This document shows positions 1-9,122 of a stretch of 48,954 nucleotides of DNA, in pieces; within the stretch, counting starts at the first letter, position 1; each line of letters starts with the position of its first letter. The stretch lies in contig NYZT01000026.1 of the NCBI GenBank assembly GCA_002687275.1, positions 1-48,954 on the forward strand, read 5' to 3'. Below the pieces are notes generated by a model. The model searched no databases, was not told the DNA's origin, and saw nothing but the letters and a program-made list of their open reading frames with translations. Source of the stretch: Candidatus Woesearchaeota archaeon. Its GTDB lineage: Archaea > Nanobdellota > Nanobdellia > Woesearchaeales > ARS49. Position numbers and translations under genes: made by a program.

Positions 1-305
1 ACCGGGCTGAAGATGAAAACAGGTTTTTTGGTGACCATGGCTACCTTGATGGGGTGGAACTGCCCTGTTCCAACATACAAGAAGCAGTCTACCCTGTCTT
101 GTTTTGCCTCGGCGTTCTCTGCCCTGCATCCTAGCACTTGGCCAAGGAACAAGCTTCCTGGCAATTGTTTTTTTACTTCGGGTAGCTTGTGCAGGTGTTG
201 GATGTTGCTCACCAGGCCCACCTTCTTGCCCTTCAATGTCTCTAACGCCTTTTTTGGCAGCGTGACGTCGTGGTCCAGCTTGGCGTGGACAAACATGGCT
301 TTCAT
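1..305 (-). CDS. dph2: Diphthamide synthase Dph2-like protein, central/C-terminal part only (runs off the window)
   Basis: Reverse-strand translation MKAMFVHAKLDHDVTLPKKALETLKGKKVGLVSNIQHLHKLPEVKKQLPGSLFLGQVLGCRAENAEAKQDRVDCFLYVGTGQFHPIKVAMVTKKPVFIFSPV matches the Dph2 second-domain pattern (QH.H.L.E, GQVLGC, FLYVG.G.FHP). Stop codon in frame just upstream of the ATG. Confidence 0.75.
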   Translation of the reverse strand, partial: MKAMFVHAKLDHDVTLPKKALETLKGKKVGLVSNIQHLHKLPEVKKQLPGSLFLGQVLGCRAENAEAKQDRVDCFLYVGTGQFHPIKVAMVTKKPVFIFSP

Positions 306-312
306 AGCCTTC

Positions 313-1092
313 CTAGTGGGTGGGGGTTTTTAAATCAAGCGTTGGGACCTTGCCAAATCGTGTCTTTGAGGTAAGTTGCGGGATTACCTTTTGCGCTAAG
401 GTTTCTAGGTTTAGAACATCTTCTTCGTTGTACATCACCAAGCGGTCTAGCCATTCCTTGTCTCCGGATGCCTGCCACATGTTCCACAACTGGTCTGCGT
501 GCCCGCCTCTGAGGTTCTCCACCTCTTTCCTTCTCGTGATGCCCAACCTTTTTTCTATCTCTTTCAGGCCGCCTTTTAGTCCGACACGTCCGCACACGGT
601 GCGCAGGTCGATGTGCGGGTGGGTTAGTGTGATGCCAAAATAGCGTTGCAGGACAGGAATGTCAAAGCTGGTTCCGTTAAAGCTAACCAAGACTGCGTAC
701 TTGTTGAGCTCTGCAAGCAAGGTTTTCTTGTCTAAGGTCTGCCCTCTGATGAACGTTTTGCAATCCCTGCCGTCGTATAATCCTACGACGGTGATGCCCT
801 CTCGCTCACCGGTCTCGATGTCCAAAAAAACGGCTTCGTCCTTGCAGTGTTCCCACAGCCTCCAGTGTTCTGCTAGGGGTAGCTTGTCAAAGAAATAGTC
901 CATGTTGCCTGCCCAGAGCTTGTCTTTTGCTTGCTGCAGCTGGACATCAAATGCCTGTTTTCTCGTCGGGTGCAGCCCTTGTATGCTTGGCGCGTCCATG
1001 AAATCATTCCATTCGTGGATGCCCTGCTGCCACAGCTTTCGTTCTTTTTCTCTTCCAATACCTTCCAAAAAGAGAAACGTGTTCTTTATCAC
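313..1092 (-). CDS. YprB-like RNase H-fold 3'-5' exonuclease
   Basis: FLFLEGIGREKERKLW N-terminus, AVFLDIETG, LVSFNGTSFDIPVL, MYNEEDVLNLETLA exonuclease motifs; GTG start chosen at 1092 to avoid overlap with the upstream gene. Confidence 0.75.
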   Translation of the reverse strand: MIKNTFLFLEGIGREKERKLWQQGIHEWNDFMDAPSIQGLHPTRKQAFDVQLQQAKDKLWAGNMDYFFDKLPLAEHWRLWEHCKDEAVFLDIETGEREGITVVGLYDGRDCKTFIRGQTLDKKTLLAELNKYAVLVSFNGTSFDIPVLQRYFGITLTHPHIDLRTVCGRVGLKGGLKEIEKRLGITRRKEVENLRGGHADQLWNMWQASGDKEWLDRLVMYNEEDVLNLETLAQKVIPQLTSKTRFGKVPTLDLKTPTH

Positions 1093-1127
1093 GCATTTTT
1101 GCAGGACGTTGGGGTTTTTATGCGTTT

Positions 1128-2204
1128 CTAAAATGCGCCTCCGCCACGCACATACTCCATGAAGTGGCGAGTTCCAACACAACTGGTGTTTTCTGGCTTG
1201 ACAAAATGTATGCCGTCGAGGCCTTGAAGGTCAGACACGTGTAGGGAGTAGGTGGAGATGACTCTTTCTCCTTCTTTGTAGCTGCGTACGCGGGTGAGCT
1301 GGCGAGGTATGCGTTCGTCGGACTCTCTCACTCGTAGCGGGAGCCGCCATGCGTTGATAGGTTCTAATGACCTGCCCCTTTCGTTGAAGAGCCGGATTGC
1401 CGTGGCATCCTCAAACACACCGTTTGGGGCTGGGACGCGTTCTAGCTGTCCGCTTCCGTTCACTCCGATTAATAGCTGTCCTCCTGCGTCTATATGGTAG
1501 GGCAGACATTCGACGTGGGGGTGGCCCTCGATGACTGCGTCTTGGTGGTCGTGGGCAAACCTCAAGCGGTCGGTGATGCCTCCCACCTCGCGCAACACTT
1601 CTAGCACTGCGTAGGGTACGAGTGGTTTGAATGCTGAGGATCCTGCCCGTATGAGTTCTCTGATGTGCGAGGCAGAGAGTTTTTCGGAGGTCGTTCTGTA
1701 CTGGTCGAGAATCGCAGGAGGAACGACTGTGGTCACGTTGAGGTACGCCATGCCTTGCTGTAAGCAGGGCTTCTCCACTTCGGGGTTGCCGCTTATGAGG
1801 TAGTTTGGGTGTCGGGCGATTCTGGCTAGCTCGGACATCCATTCTGCCTCTTGCTCGTCTGTCCAGGAATCGCCTCCTGGATTGGCATCATACAACGGAA
1901 GCACATCTGGAGGGCTGCTGAGCATTTTTGCATGGAGTTCCTCGTCGTTCTGGGCTTCGTCATACAGTGCGCGATTGATGCAATTCCTTCTCTCAACAGC
2001 GTTGCAAGGGTTTCTCCTGCTGTGGGTGATGTTTGCGCTTCCCAGAAGGATGGCTGTTTGGGCGGTCTTTTTGATCATATCCACGAGCACGCTTAGGTGT
2101 CCGTTGTGGAGGAGGTTGTAGCGGCCGGCAAGCGCCACACGTTTATCTGCTAGTGAAGCAACTATCTCTGGATCGTAGGGGGCGCTACCGTCTAATTCGT
2201 GCAT
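1128..2204 (-). CDS. Nucleotidyltransferase (NMNAT/cytidylyltransferase-like N-terminal domain) with an uncharacterised C-terminal domain
   Basis: VALAGRYNLLHNGHLSVL (HxGH motif) and SASHIRELI (SxxxIR motif); ~150 aa C-terminal region not recognised. Confidence 0.65.
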   Translation of the reverse strand: MHELDGSAPYDPEIVASLADKRVALAGRYNLLHNGHLSVLVDMIKKTAQTAILLGSANITHSRRNPCNAVERRNCINRALYDEAQNDEELHAKMLSSPPDVLPLYDANPGGDSWTDEQEAEWMSELARIARHPNYLISGNPEVEKPCLQQGMAYLNVTTVVPPAILDQYRTTSEKLSASHIRELIRAGSSAFKPLVPYAVLEVLREVGGITDRLRFAHDHQDAVIEGHPHVECLPYHIDAGGQLLIGVNGSGQLERVPAPNGVFEDATAIRLFNERGRSLEPINAWRLPLRVRESDERIPRQLTRVRSYKEGERVISTYSLHVSDLQGLDGIHFVKPENTSCVGTRHFMEYVRGGGAF

Positions 2205-2278
2205 GGATGGTAAGGTGAAACTTAGCTTAAAAGGTTTCCTCCGAAACGCTTTTATACTTTCTAGGGGTGGGGGAGGTT

Positions 2279-2770
2279 ATGCGTTGGGGGGCCTTCGTGT
2301 TATTGTTCGTGCTCGCGTCGAGTGTGGTTGCTGCCACTTGCGACGAGCGTCCTACCCTGCATAAGAGAGTTTCCTGCCGTCAAGAGACGCCCAGCCCAGA
2401 GCTTGTCCCTGAAGCGTGTATGGTGCCTGGCAAGCAGGATGCCTGTGTTGATCTGTACCGGAGGAGCTGGCAGTGCTACACCATGAGTGGTCTTACAAAG
2501 AACACGTGCTTTCGGGAGCAGGCAAGGTTCACCTCGGTAAAAAATGCCGATGACATAAGCAAGTGTGACTATCTTATCTTGTTGTTGCGAGACTTGCAAG
2601 AACGAGTTGAGGACGCGCATGACGATGGCAGCATCACTCTCGAGCAGGCCGCTGACCTGATCACGTCTATCGCCCAAATACAACGGCAGGTGTTGCGGGG
2701 AGAGCCTGCAAGCTCTATCAAAAGCACGATCTCGGGGTTCAAACAAAACTATAGGGGGATAATGCGATGA
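2279..2770 (+). CDS. Secreted hypothetical protein (signal peptide, Cys-containing)
   Basis: ORF with MRWGAFVLLFVLASSVVAA signal peptide, GGAGGT upstream, 4-nt overlap with the next ORF. Confidence 0.55.
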   Translation: MRWGAFVLLFVLASSVVAATCDERPTLHKRVSCRQETPSPELVPEACMVPGKQDACVDLYRRSWQCYTMSGLTKNTCFREQARFTSVKNADDISKCDYLILLLRDLQERVEDAHDDGSITLEQAADLITSIAQIQRQVLRGEPASSIKSTISGFKQNYRGIMR

Positions 2771-2994
2771 GGCGTTTGTTTTTGCTTCTATTGCTTATGG
2801 CTGCCTGCGCTAGCGAGGAGTTTGTCATTCCTTTGCAGCCAGAGTATGCCCCTGAGCCAGCACGGTCGGCGGCACCTGTGCGGCCTGTCCACGTTCCTGG
2901 ACCCTCGCCTACCGATCCAACAAAGCTGTCCTTAGACGCTGCCGATGACGTTTTCCTAGCCCTAGAGCTGACGTTGGACGTTTTTGAACGTTAG
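2767..2994 (+). CDS. Small predicted lipoprotein
   Basis: MRRLFLLLLLMAAC lipobox; ATGA overlap with preceding ORF. Confidence 0.55.
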   Translation: MRRLFLLLLLMAACASEEFVIPLQPEYAPEPARSAAPVRPVHVPGPSPTDPTKLSLDAADDVFLALELTLDVFER

Positions 2995-3027
2995 TTTTAA
3001 AAGGGGTTGTGGTGTTTGTATGCTTGT

Positions 3028-3159
3028 CCCAGCGTAGCTCAACGGCAGAGCGGTCGGCTGTAGAAGATGTCACTCACAGACTATGCGTTAGCTAAGGATG
3101 AAAGTGAGGGTAGCCCTGCCGTTCCCGACAGGTTGGCGGTTCAAATCCGCCCGCTGGGA
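3028..3159 (+). tRNA. tRNA-Tyr(GTA) with a ~60-nt intron at about position 37/38 (approx. 3064-3123)
   Basis: Acceptor CCCAGCG/CGCTGGG (C1-G72, as in archaeal Tyr), D-arm GCTC..GAGC, anticodon stem GTCGG/CCGAC interrupted after CTGTAG, T-arm GGCGGTTCAAATCCGCC. Confidence 0.85.
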
Positions 3160-3171
3160 TACTTTTTACTT

Positions 3172-4503
3172 CTAGAAGATCGTGTTGAGCCAGTCAAACA
3201 ACTGTTGGAGTAACCCTCGTGTCTCTTCTACTTCGCCGGCGATGTCATAGCACTGTCCTTTGCTGCAAAAGTTGGATTTGCACTCAAAGTTGTTCTGGCA
3301 TGCGGCGTTGTCTTCTTTTTGCTCCTCTTGTTCTCCGTCAATGCAGTACGTTGGCCGACCGTTGACGTTCTTTCGTATCCCTTCCTCGCATGGATAGGGC
3401 ATGTTCGTTCTTGGTATGATGCCAATAGGTGGTTTGGTTTGTTGGATGATTTCTGCAACGTCTTCTAGGCCTACACAGCTTCCTGGGATCTCTGCGCATA
3501 CTGTTGGGCAGATGTCCCCTGGCTCGCATCCTTCAGGCGGAAGGCAAACTCTTGTGCATGTACTCGGACAGGTGCTGAACGTGTGCTGGCTGCAGCTGAA
3601 AGGATTCTTTATTGGTGTGACACAACTGCCTCGTCCATCACAGTCTGCTGTGCAGATTACGTTACCGTTCTCATCAGGCTCTGAACACACGCTTGGCGTG
3701 CACTCTGCTTGGCAGCCCCGTGGACAGGTTGAGTACGTGTGATCCTCACACCGCTCGGTGGGGCAAGTGATGGTGCCTTCGCCACACGTGCACCCTATCG
3801 GGCAGGTCGTGCTAGGAACTTCCTCTGCAAATCGTAGTCGTACGACGTACTCGTCAGGCGTTGTTTTCGTTGAGGGATAGGGCATGACTTCGACCAAGGT
3901 TAGGGTGTAGCCACCAATCTCTAGGCTTTCTCCTAGTGCTAGGACTGCGTTGGCAGGGTCTGGGTCACTAGAAAATATGTCTAGCGCGACCATGACTCTT
4001 CCTTCCCATATGCAACGTGCGTTCATAGGACATCTTGAGTCCTCAACGACGTCGGTGAATTCTATGGTAAGATCCTTGTATTTTTTCATCTCCCCAAAAG
4101 GAATGAGCAACTCGTTCTCCAGCAAGGCTGGTCTGGTGATAGGTGTGATTATTTCTTTGATTCCGTGATTGAAGCAAAAGGTAGCGTACGTTTTTGGTTC
4201 GGGAAAGTCTGCCGGAGGTGCTCTGGTGGTATGGATGCCATCGAGGGAAACCGGCACGCCGTTTGCCAGTGTGTATGTGGAAAAGGTTGGAAGAGAAAAT
4301 TCTTCTCCGTTGATCCTGAATTTGGCAATCCGTCCTATAGCGGACAGCAGGCTGACGTCGTAGTCTCGGCCATTTCTTGAGTATGTTTGAGACTCGCCCT
4401 CTGCTAACGCTTGTGCGCTTTCGCATACTAGCGGAGGAGACAGGGCGGTTGTCGTCGTTGCGAGCAACGCGACCAGCATTATTATTGCGGCTGTTTTGTA
4501 CAT
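3172..4503 (-). CDS. Secreted Cys-rich protein with duplicated Cys modules
   Basis: Signal peptide MYKTAAIIMLVALLATTTTALS; repeated HTYSTCPRGCQAECTPSVC / HTFSTCPSTCTRVCLPPEGC modules; full-length ORF. Confidence 0.7.
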   Translation of the reverse strand: MYKTAAIIMLVALLATTTTALSPPLVCESAQALAEGESQTYSRNGRDYDVSLLSAIGRIAKFRINGEEFSLPTFSTYTLANGVPVSLDGIHTTRAPPADFPEPKTYATFCFNHGIKEIITPITRPALLENELLIPFGEMKKYKDLTIEFTDVVEDSRCPMNARCIWEGRVMVALDIFSSDPDPANAVLALGESLEIGGYTLTLVEVMPYPSTKTTPDEYVVRLRFAEEVPSTTCPIGCTCGEGTITCPTERCEDHTYSTCPRGCQAECTPSVCSEPDENGNVICTADCDGRGSCVTPIKNPFSCSQHTFSTCPSTCTRVCLPPEGCEPGDICPTVCAEIPGSCVGLEDVAEIIQQTKPPIGIIPRTNMPYPCEEGIRKNVNGRPTYCIDGEQEEQKEDNAACQNNFECKSNFCSKGQCYDIAGEVEETRGLLQQLFDWLNTIF

Positions 4504-4521
4504 AATAGTGTAGGTAGACGC

Positions 4522-4550
4522 TTGTTATATTAATAACTACAGATTTAGTA
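4522..4550 (-). promoter_or_regulatory. Candidate shared promoter/operator element, copy 1
   Basis: TTGTTATATTAATAACT-N5-TTTAGTA upstream of the minus-strand gene starting at 4503. Confidence 0.5.
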
Positions 4551-4570
4551 AGGTGCTTCCCTAAGTATGC

Positions 4571-4900
4571 TCAAGGATGGAGTTCTTCCACTAACTCAAC
4601 GAATTCTTCGAGGGCGTCCAGGGCGGTGTTCTTTTCTCCTTCTTTTTTTCTAAGCACTGCGTGAGCTTCTTCTGCTTTTCCTCTGCCTTCTGGGGGATGG
4701 AATGGCCAGCCTAGGGCTCGAGTTTGTTCTGCAACGCATTTTGGGGATGGATTGCCTTGGATTGTTTTGTACATCCTCCACGCATGCCTGCACGCTCGTT
4801 GATACGCTGCTGCTGGACCGCCGTGGTATTCTTCGGCGGGGGTTTCTTGGGATTCTAGATCATCAAGTTTCCTTTGTTGTCTGGCGGTGTACTGCATCAT
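4571..4900 (-). CDS. Hypothetical protein
   Basis: 109-aa ORF between two same-strand genes. Confidence 0.45.
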   Translation of the reverse strand: MMQYTARQQRKLDDLESQETPAEEYHGGPAAAYQRACRHAWRMYKTIQGNPSPKCVAEQTRALGWPFHPPEGRGKAEEAHAVLRKKEGEKNTALDALEEFVELVEELHP

Positions 4901-4930
4901 GATACTTGTCGTGAGGCGTGTTTTAAAAAG

Positions 4931-6334
4931 TTATAGCGAAATGACTGCAACGTTGCTGTTTGTGGTTCGTTCGTGTCCGGGTAGGTGTTCGAACCTGCTG
5001 CTGGCGATGGGTAGTCTTACCCCGCCAATGATGGCGAACTTGGCTTTGATTCGGTAAACGATGATGCGTTCTTCGCCTGGCTCTAGCTGGTTGACCTTCC
5101 ATTTGATGATGGCTCCTTTTTGTTCGTGCTTCACCACGCTGTAGGGTTCGATGCTTCCTGGATCGCTCCTGGTGAGGTACTCTGCTATTTTGGGTACGAG
5201 GTCTATGAGGCGGATGTGCTTGATGGGCTTTTTGCCTCTGTTGTACGCGCTTAGCAGGATCTTGAGCTCAGAAATGCCGCCTTCTTTGGTGGAGACCACC
5301 CTTGCGGTTTTGGTGATCACTATGGGGCTCCTGAACGCGAAGTAGCCGACAGAGCCTAGGAGAAGGATGACTATGAGCACGAATATGCTCCAGTAGTTTG
5401 TGACGACGACGATTTGCTTGCTCTCTCCGACCTCTAGCGGAACGTCAAAACGTATGCTTCCTAGCTCTCTCACTCCTTTTGGTTGGGATTTTGTGAAGAA
5501 GCTCTCAAAGAATCCTACTTTGTATTCGTAGTCCTCGACACGGCCCACGTTGCCTCTGTTGCTTAGCGTGATGGTCTTGTACGTTTTCATGAAGCTCTTT
5601 TCTATCTTGATCATGGGTTCTACGCTGCCGTAGGGTACCACGCTGAACTCTATGGGGTTTGTCTCAAAGCTGTAGCTCTTGCCGCTGTTGTCCACGGCAA
5701 CCACGGTGGTTCTTAGTATGTCGTCTTGTGGCGCTGTTTTGGGATCGAGCTTGACGTTGAACGTGATGGTTTTTTTCTCTCCAGGTTCTAGCGTGGTGGT
5801 GTGGTCGGCGTTTATCGTGTGAGATCTGGCTTTGATCACGAGTTGGGGTATGGGTACGTTGTTTCGGCTTTCTACCTCCACGGTTACCTGGGCAGGGTTT
5901 GCTGGATTTACCCCTCGCTCAAAGCTGGTCTTGGCTTTGATGCTGGGCAGGTAGGTCTGTACTGGGTCTCCAACACTTTGGAGTTCAACAGTGATGGTGT
6001 GCTTCTTGACCTCTCCGGTCTTCAGCCTGCGTAGGGTTAGCGTGATGCCGTACACGCCTGACTTGTCAAATAAGGGTCTTAGCGTGACCGTGGTGTTGAG
6101 CCCGGTGGGTGGCACGATGAGCGCTTGTGCGGTTCTTATATCCCATTGGACGTCGCTAGAGAACAGGTCGAACGGTTCTGACTGGTCTCCTTGGTGGGTT
6201 ATTCTTAGCTTTAACTCGGCGGTTTCGTCGGTTTTTATGACTGCCTCTTGTGGCGCAATGTTAAACGTGAAGGCCTCCTGTGCCGCTACGGGTAGGGCCA
6301 AGAGTAACGCCATGAGTATCCAAACCCGTTTCAT
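4931..6334 (-). CDS. Exported membrane-anchored protein with beta-sandwich/S-layer-like repeats
   Basis: Signal peptide, Ig/NEW3-like stretches (ITLSNRGN, LEPGEKKTITF), C-terminal TM YWSIFVLIVILLLGSVGYFAF followed by a further domain. Confidence 0.65.
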   Translation of the reverse strand: MKRVWILMALLLALPVAAQEAFTFNIAPQEAVIKTDETAELKLRITHQGDQSEPFDLFSSDVQWDIRTAQALIVPPTGLNTTVTLRPLFDKSGVYGITLTLRRLKTGEVKKHTITVELQSVGDPVQTYLPSIKAKTSFERGVNPANPAQVTVEVESRNNVPIPQLVIKARSHTINADHTTTLEPGEKKTITFNVKLDPKTAPQDDILRTTVVAVDNSGKSYSFETNPIEFSVVPYGSVEPMIKIEKSFMKTYKTITLSNRGNVGRVEDYEYKVGFFESFFTKSQPKGVRELGSIRFDVPLEVGESKQIVVVTNYWSIFVLIVILLLGSVGYFAFRSPIVITKTARVVSTKEGGISELKILLSAYNRGKKPIKHIRLIDLVPKIAEYLTRSDPGSIEPYSVVKHEQKGAIIKWKVNQLEPGEERIIVYRIKAKFAIIGGVRLPIASSRFEHLPGHERTTNSNVAVISL

Positions 6335-6443
6335 AGCGTATTGCCGGGCATTCTGTTATTTAAAACTATCGGCCAGTCTCGTGGAGGTGTAACGCAGGAG
6401 TAGGTACGTGAATGTTTATATATTGTGGTGGAATCCTTGCAGT

Positions 6444-7049
6444 ATGTCTAACGCAACGCGCGAGATGCCAGATGTCTATATGCTTGATAAGCATCGTGCC
6501 CAAGGTGACTGGGAACAGTTGGTCGTGGGTGGCAATTTTGTGGTGACGCACTGTTGTTCTGAGGGCACTCCTGGAGGGATGGCGACCAAATATCATATCC
6601 AGGTGCGGCCCGATCTCCGGGAGGGAAAAATGTTTCCTGAATTTGTGGGTGACATTAGTTTTCGGGATAGGGACGCTTTTGCAGAGTATTTTTCCACCAC
6701 CGACATTGCGAATGATAGGCTGCGTATTGCGTTGAAGAGCTATGTGGGAGTTCATGAATCTGACGAGTCTGCCATCCGCCACCAATTGCGCTATGAACGC
6801 CGTGAGGTGCACGTTCCGCATTACGAGTTTGACGGCGAGTTCGTTCATTGTCGGGTCGAGCCTGCGAAGGAGCCTGAGCCTGCTGTGTGGACAAATCCTG
6901 TCATGCGTCTGTCGTTCATCGCCACGCCTGACGTCCTTGGTGACGTTCGAGACTTTTTTGCTCTTTTCGACCAGTATGGGCATGCGCGTGATTCGCCCAG
7001 GCCATTCTTTGCACTAGATTACCTGGGTCCGGTCAACCCACTGCCGTAA
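6444..7049 (+). CDS. Hypothetical protein
   Basis: ORF with TATA-like TTTATATATT about 25-30 nt upstream of ATG at 6444. Confidence 0.5.
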   Translation: MSNATREMPDVYMLDKHRAQGDWEQLVVGGNFVVTHCCSEGTPGGMATKYHIQVRPDLREGKMFPEFVGDISFRDRDAFAEYFSTTDIANDRLRIALKSYVGVHESDESAIRHQLRYERREVHVPHYEFDGEFVHCRVEPAKEPEPAVWTNPVMRLSFIATPDVLGDVRDFFALFDQYGHARDSPRPFFALDYLGPVNPLP

Positions 7050-9060
7050 CATGATCGTTCTTTTGCAAGCTGATAACTGCATCTACGTAGCTTTCCATGG
7101 TCTGTTCGTGGCTGACGATCAAGACTTGTCTTGCCTCGATGTCGCTCAACACTTGGCCTAGGCGTTCTAGCTGTGCCCTGCTAAACCCATCGGTGGGCTC
7201 GTCTAGGATCAAGAGGTCTTTTGTTCGTATGGTGTGGATGACGTCGTTGATGACTCGGTTCAGGGCTAGTCGGTAGGCTAGCGCGCACGCGGTTTTCTCT
7301 CCCCCACTTAGGTGGTCGACGCTGATCTCGTACCCGTTCTGTATGATGGTGGGGGTGAAGCTGTCGTCTAGCTGCGCTTGGATGGTGTCTTCTATTAACA
7401 ACCCGAACCATTGCTGGAACAGATCGTTGAACTGTGCGTGCAGTCTGGCCATGGTGTGCTGTTCAATGAGGTCTACCAACCCCACAAACTCGTTCTTGAG
7501 CCAGGCTTGTTGGATGTTTAGTTTTTCTAGTGTTTGCTTGCTTTTTTTCTTCTCTTCGAGTTCTGCTTCTAATTCGGTAATCATGCGTCGGAGCATGTCT
7601 TGTTTGGTGCGTAGCTCTTGTTCTTTGAGAGAATGTTCTTGGACGCGCTGTCGTGCTGTTTGCAACGCTTGCCTTGCTTGCTCAAACCCTTCGACGTTTT
7701 GGTTTAGTAGTTCTTTGAGTTCTTCTTGTTTTTGTCGTGCGGCAACCACGTCCTTGTCGAGTTGTGCTTGTTCTTGGAGTATGGTTTTTGTGCGTTGGCT
7801 TAGTCGCTCTGCCCGTTGTTGCAGGCCTGCCTGTTGAAGAGCTCGTTCTTGGAGTCGTTGGAGTTGGTCTACTTGGTTGCGTGTTGTCTCTGCTGTTTCT
7901 TTTAGTTGTGTTTGTTCTTGTTGCAGGCCTTCTATCTTTTGCTGGATGGCTTGCTGCTTGTTTTGCTGCTCTACGGTCACGGTGTGCTTGTGCGTGTCGG
8001 TTACGGGTTGTTGGCATACGGGGCAGTTGTCTAGCTGCGTGATTTTGTTTTTGGTCTCTTCGCAAACGCGATGGATGGCTTCTTGCTCTCCTAGTTCTTT
8101 GCCGAGCTTGTAGAGGTCGCTTTCTGCTTGCTGCAACACCGTTCGTTGTTGGGGTAGCTGAGAGACGTCGATGGGTGTGAGTTCTTTTGAGATCTGCTGT
8201 TGTTCTTGCACGGCCTCGTCGTGTTCTTGCTGTAGTTTTGCTTTTGTGGTTGCAGAATTATCTAGGGTGTTTTGGGCTAGTGCGTGTTGGGTCTTTGCCT
8301 GGGCTACCTGTTCTGCTTGTGCCTCTAGACGTTCGACATTATCTTCGGCTTTTCTTGCTTCTGTTTTGCTTACCTCAAGATATTGCTGTGCCTGGACTGT
8401 GTGTTCTTGGATTATGGTTGATTCGTTCTTGTGATTTTCGTAGAGTTCTTGCTTTGCCGCTAGGTCTGCCGTCCGGCCTTCTAGCTCTTTGCTTTGTAGT
8501 CTTAAATCTTTCAACACGACGTTGGCGTTTTCTTTGACGCGCTTGAACTTGTCTATGTCAAACACCTGGCGTAGGACGTTCATTCGGTCTTCTGGTCTAT
8601 CCGTAAGTACTGCTTTCATCTGTTCTTGTGGTGTGTACACGGTGTACCTGTAGACGAGCTTGCTTTTGGTGACCATGCTCTGGGGATAGCCGAAGAGTTC
8701 TAGGATTGCTGCCTTGAGTTCTGAGGCGGTGAGCTCCTTCTTTTCTTCGTCTACCGTCAGGCTTCCTGCGTCTTGGCTTACGGTGTCTCCGTTGCGCTTC
8801 AACACCCTTCTTATCTTGATGTTTTTTTCGTCAATCTTGAAGGCTAGCTCTACCTCGCCAACATGCCTTCCATTCCTTAGCAGGGCGTTGCCTGATAGCT
8901 CCCCTCGTAATAACCCGAATAGCGCAAACTCTATGGCTAACAGCACAGTTGTCTTGCCGCATCCGATATCGCCTGCGAGCAGAAGATAATTTTCTGGGAA
9001 CTCTATGGCTGCCTCGACGTAGCTACGAATGTTTTTGAGTTTTAAGGACTGAAGCAGCAT
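7033..9060 (-). CDS. rad50: Rad50/SMC-like ATPase
   Basis: Walker A GDIGCGKTTVLLAIEFALFG, long coiled coil with CPVC zinc-hook motif, signature LSGGEKTACALAYRLAL, Walker B DLLILDEPTDG. Confidence 0.9.
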   Translation of the reverse strand: MLLQSLKLKNIRSYVEAAIEFPENYLLLAGDIGCGKTTVLLAIEFALFGLLRGELSGNALLRNGRHVGEVELAFKIDEKNIKIRRVLKRNGDTVSQDAGSLTVDEEKKELTASELKAAILELFGYPQSMVTKSKLVYRYTVYTPQEQMKAVLTDRPEDRMNVLRQVFDIDKFKRVKENANVVLKDLRLQSKELEGRTADLAAKQELYENHKNESTIIQEHTVQAQQYLEVSKTEARKAEDNVERLEAQAEQVAQAKTQHALAQNTLDNSATTKAKLQQEHDEAVQEQQQISKELTPIDVSQLPQQRTVLQQAESDLYKLGKELGEQEAIHRVCEETKNKITQLDNCPVCQQPVTDTHKHTVTVEQQNKQQAIQQKIEGLQQEQTQLKETAETTRNQVDQLQRLQERALQQAGLQQRAERLSQRTKTILQEQAQLDKDVVAARQKQEELKELLNQNVEGFEQARQALQTARQRVQEHSLKEQELRTKQDMLRRMITELEAELEEKKKSKQTLEKLNIQQAWLKNEFVGLVDLIEQHTMARLHAQFNDLFQQWFGLLIEDTIQAQLDDSFTPTIIQNGYEISVDHLSGGEKTACALAYRLALNRVINDVIHTIRTKDLLILDEPTDGFSRAQLERLGQVLSDIEARQVLIVSHEQTMESYVDAVISLQKNDHVTAVG

Positions 9061-9122
9061 GGCTGCTAGCACGTGAAAGGTCGTTATAAGGATTTATGAG
9101 GAAGAATGTATGGGTTGGAGTT

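Noticed and set aside
3064-3123. tRNA-Tyr intron as a possible C/D-box sRNA (AGGATGAAA near box C)
   Set aside because: No convincing C/D/C'/D' set; short ordinary intron is sufficient.
6366-6983. 205-aa minus-strand ORF
   Set aside because: Antisense of the better-supported plus-strand ORF with a TATA box; His/Arg-rich shadow translation.
7343-8537. Long plus-strand ORFs (164 aa, 101 aa, 116 aa etc.) opposite rad50
   Set aside because: Antisense to the rad50 coiled coil; low-complexity Ser/Cys/Leu-rich shadow translations.
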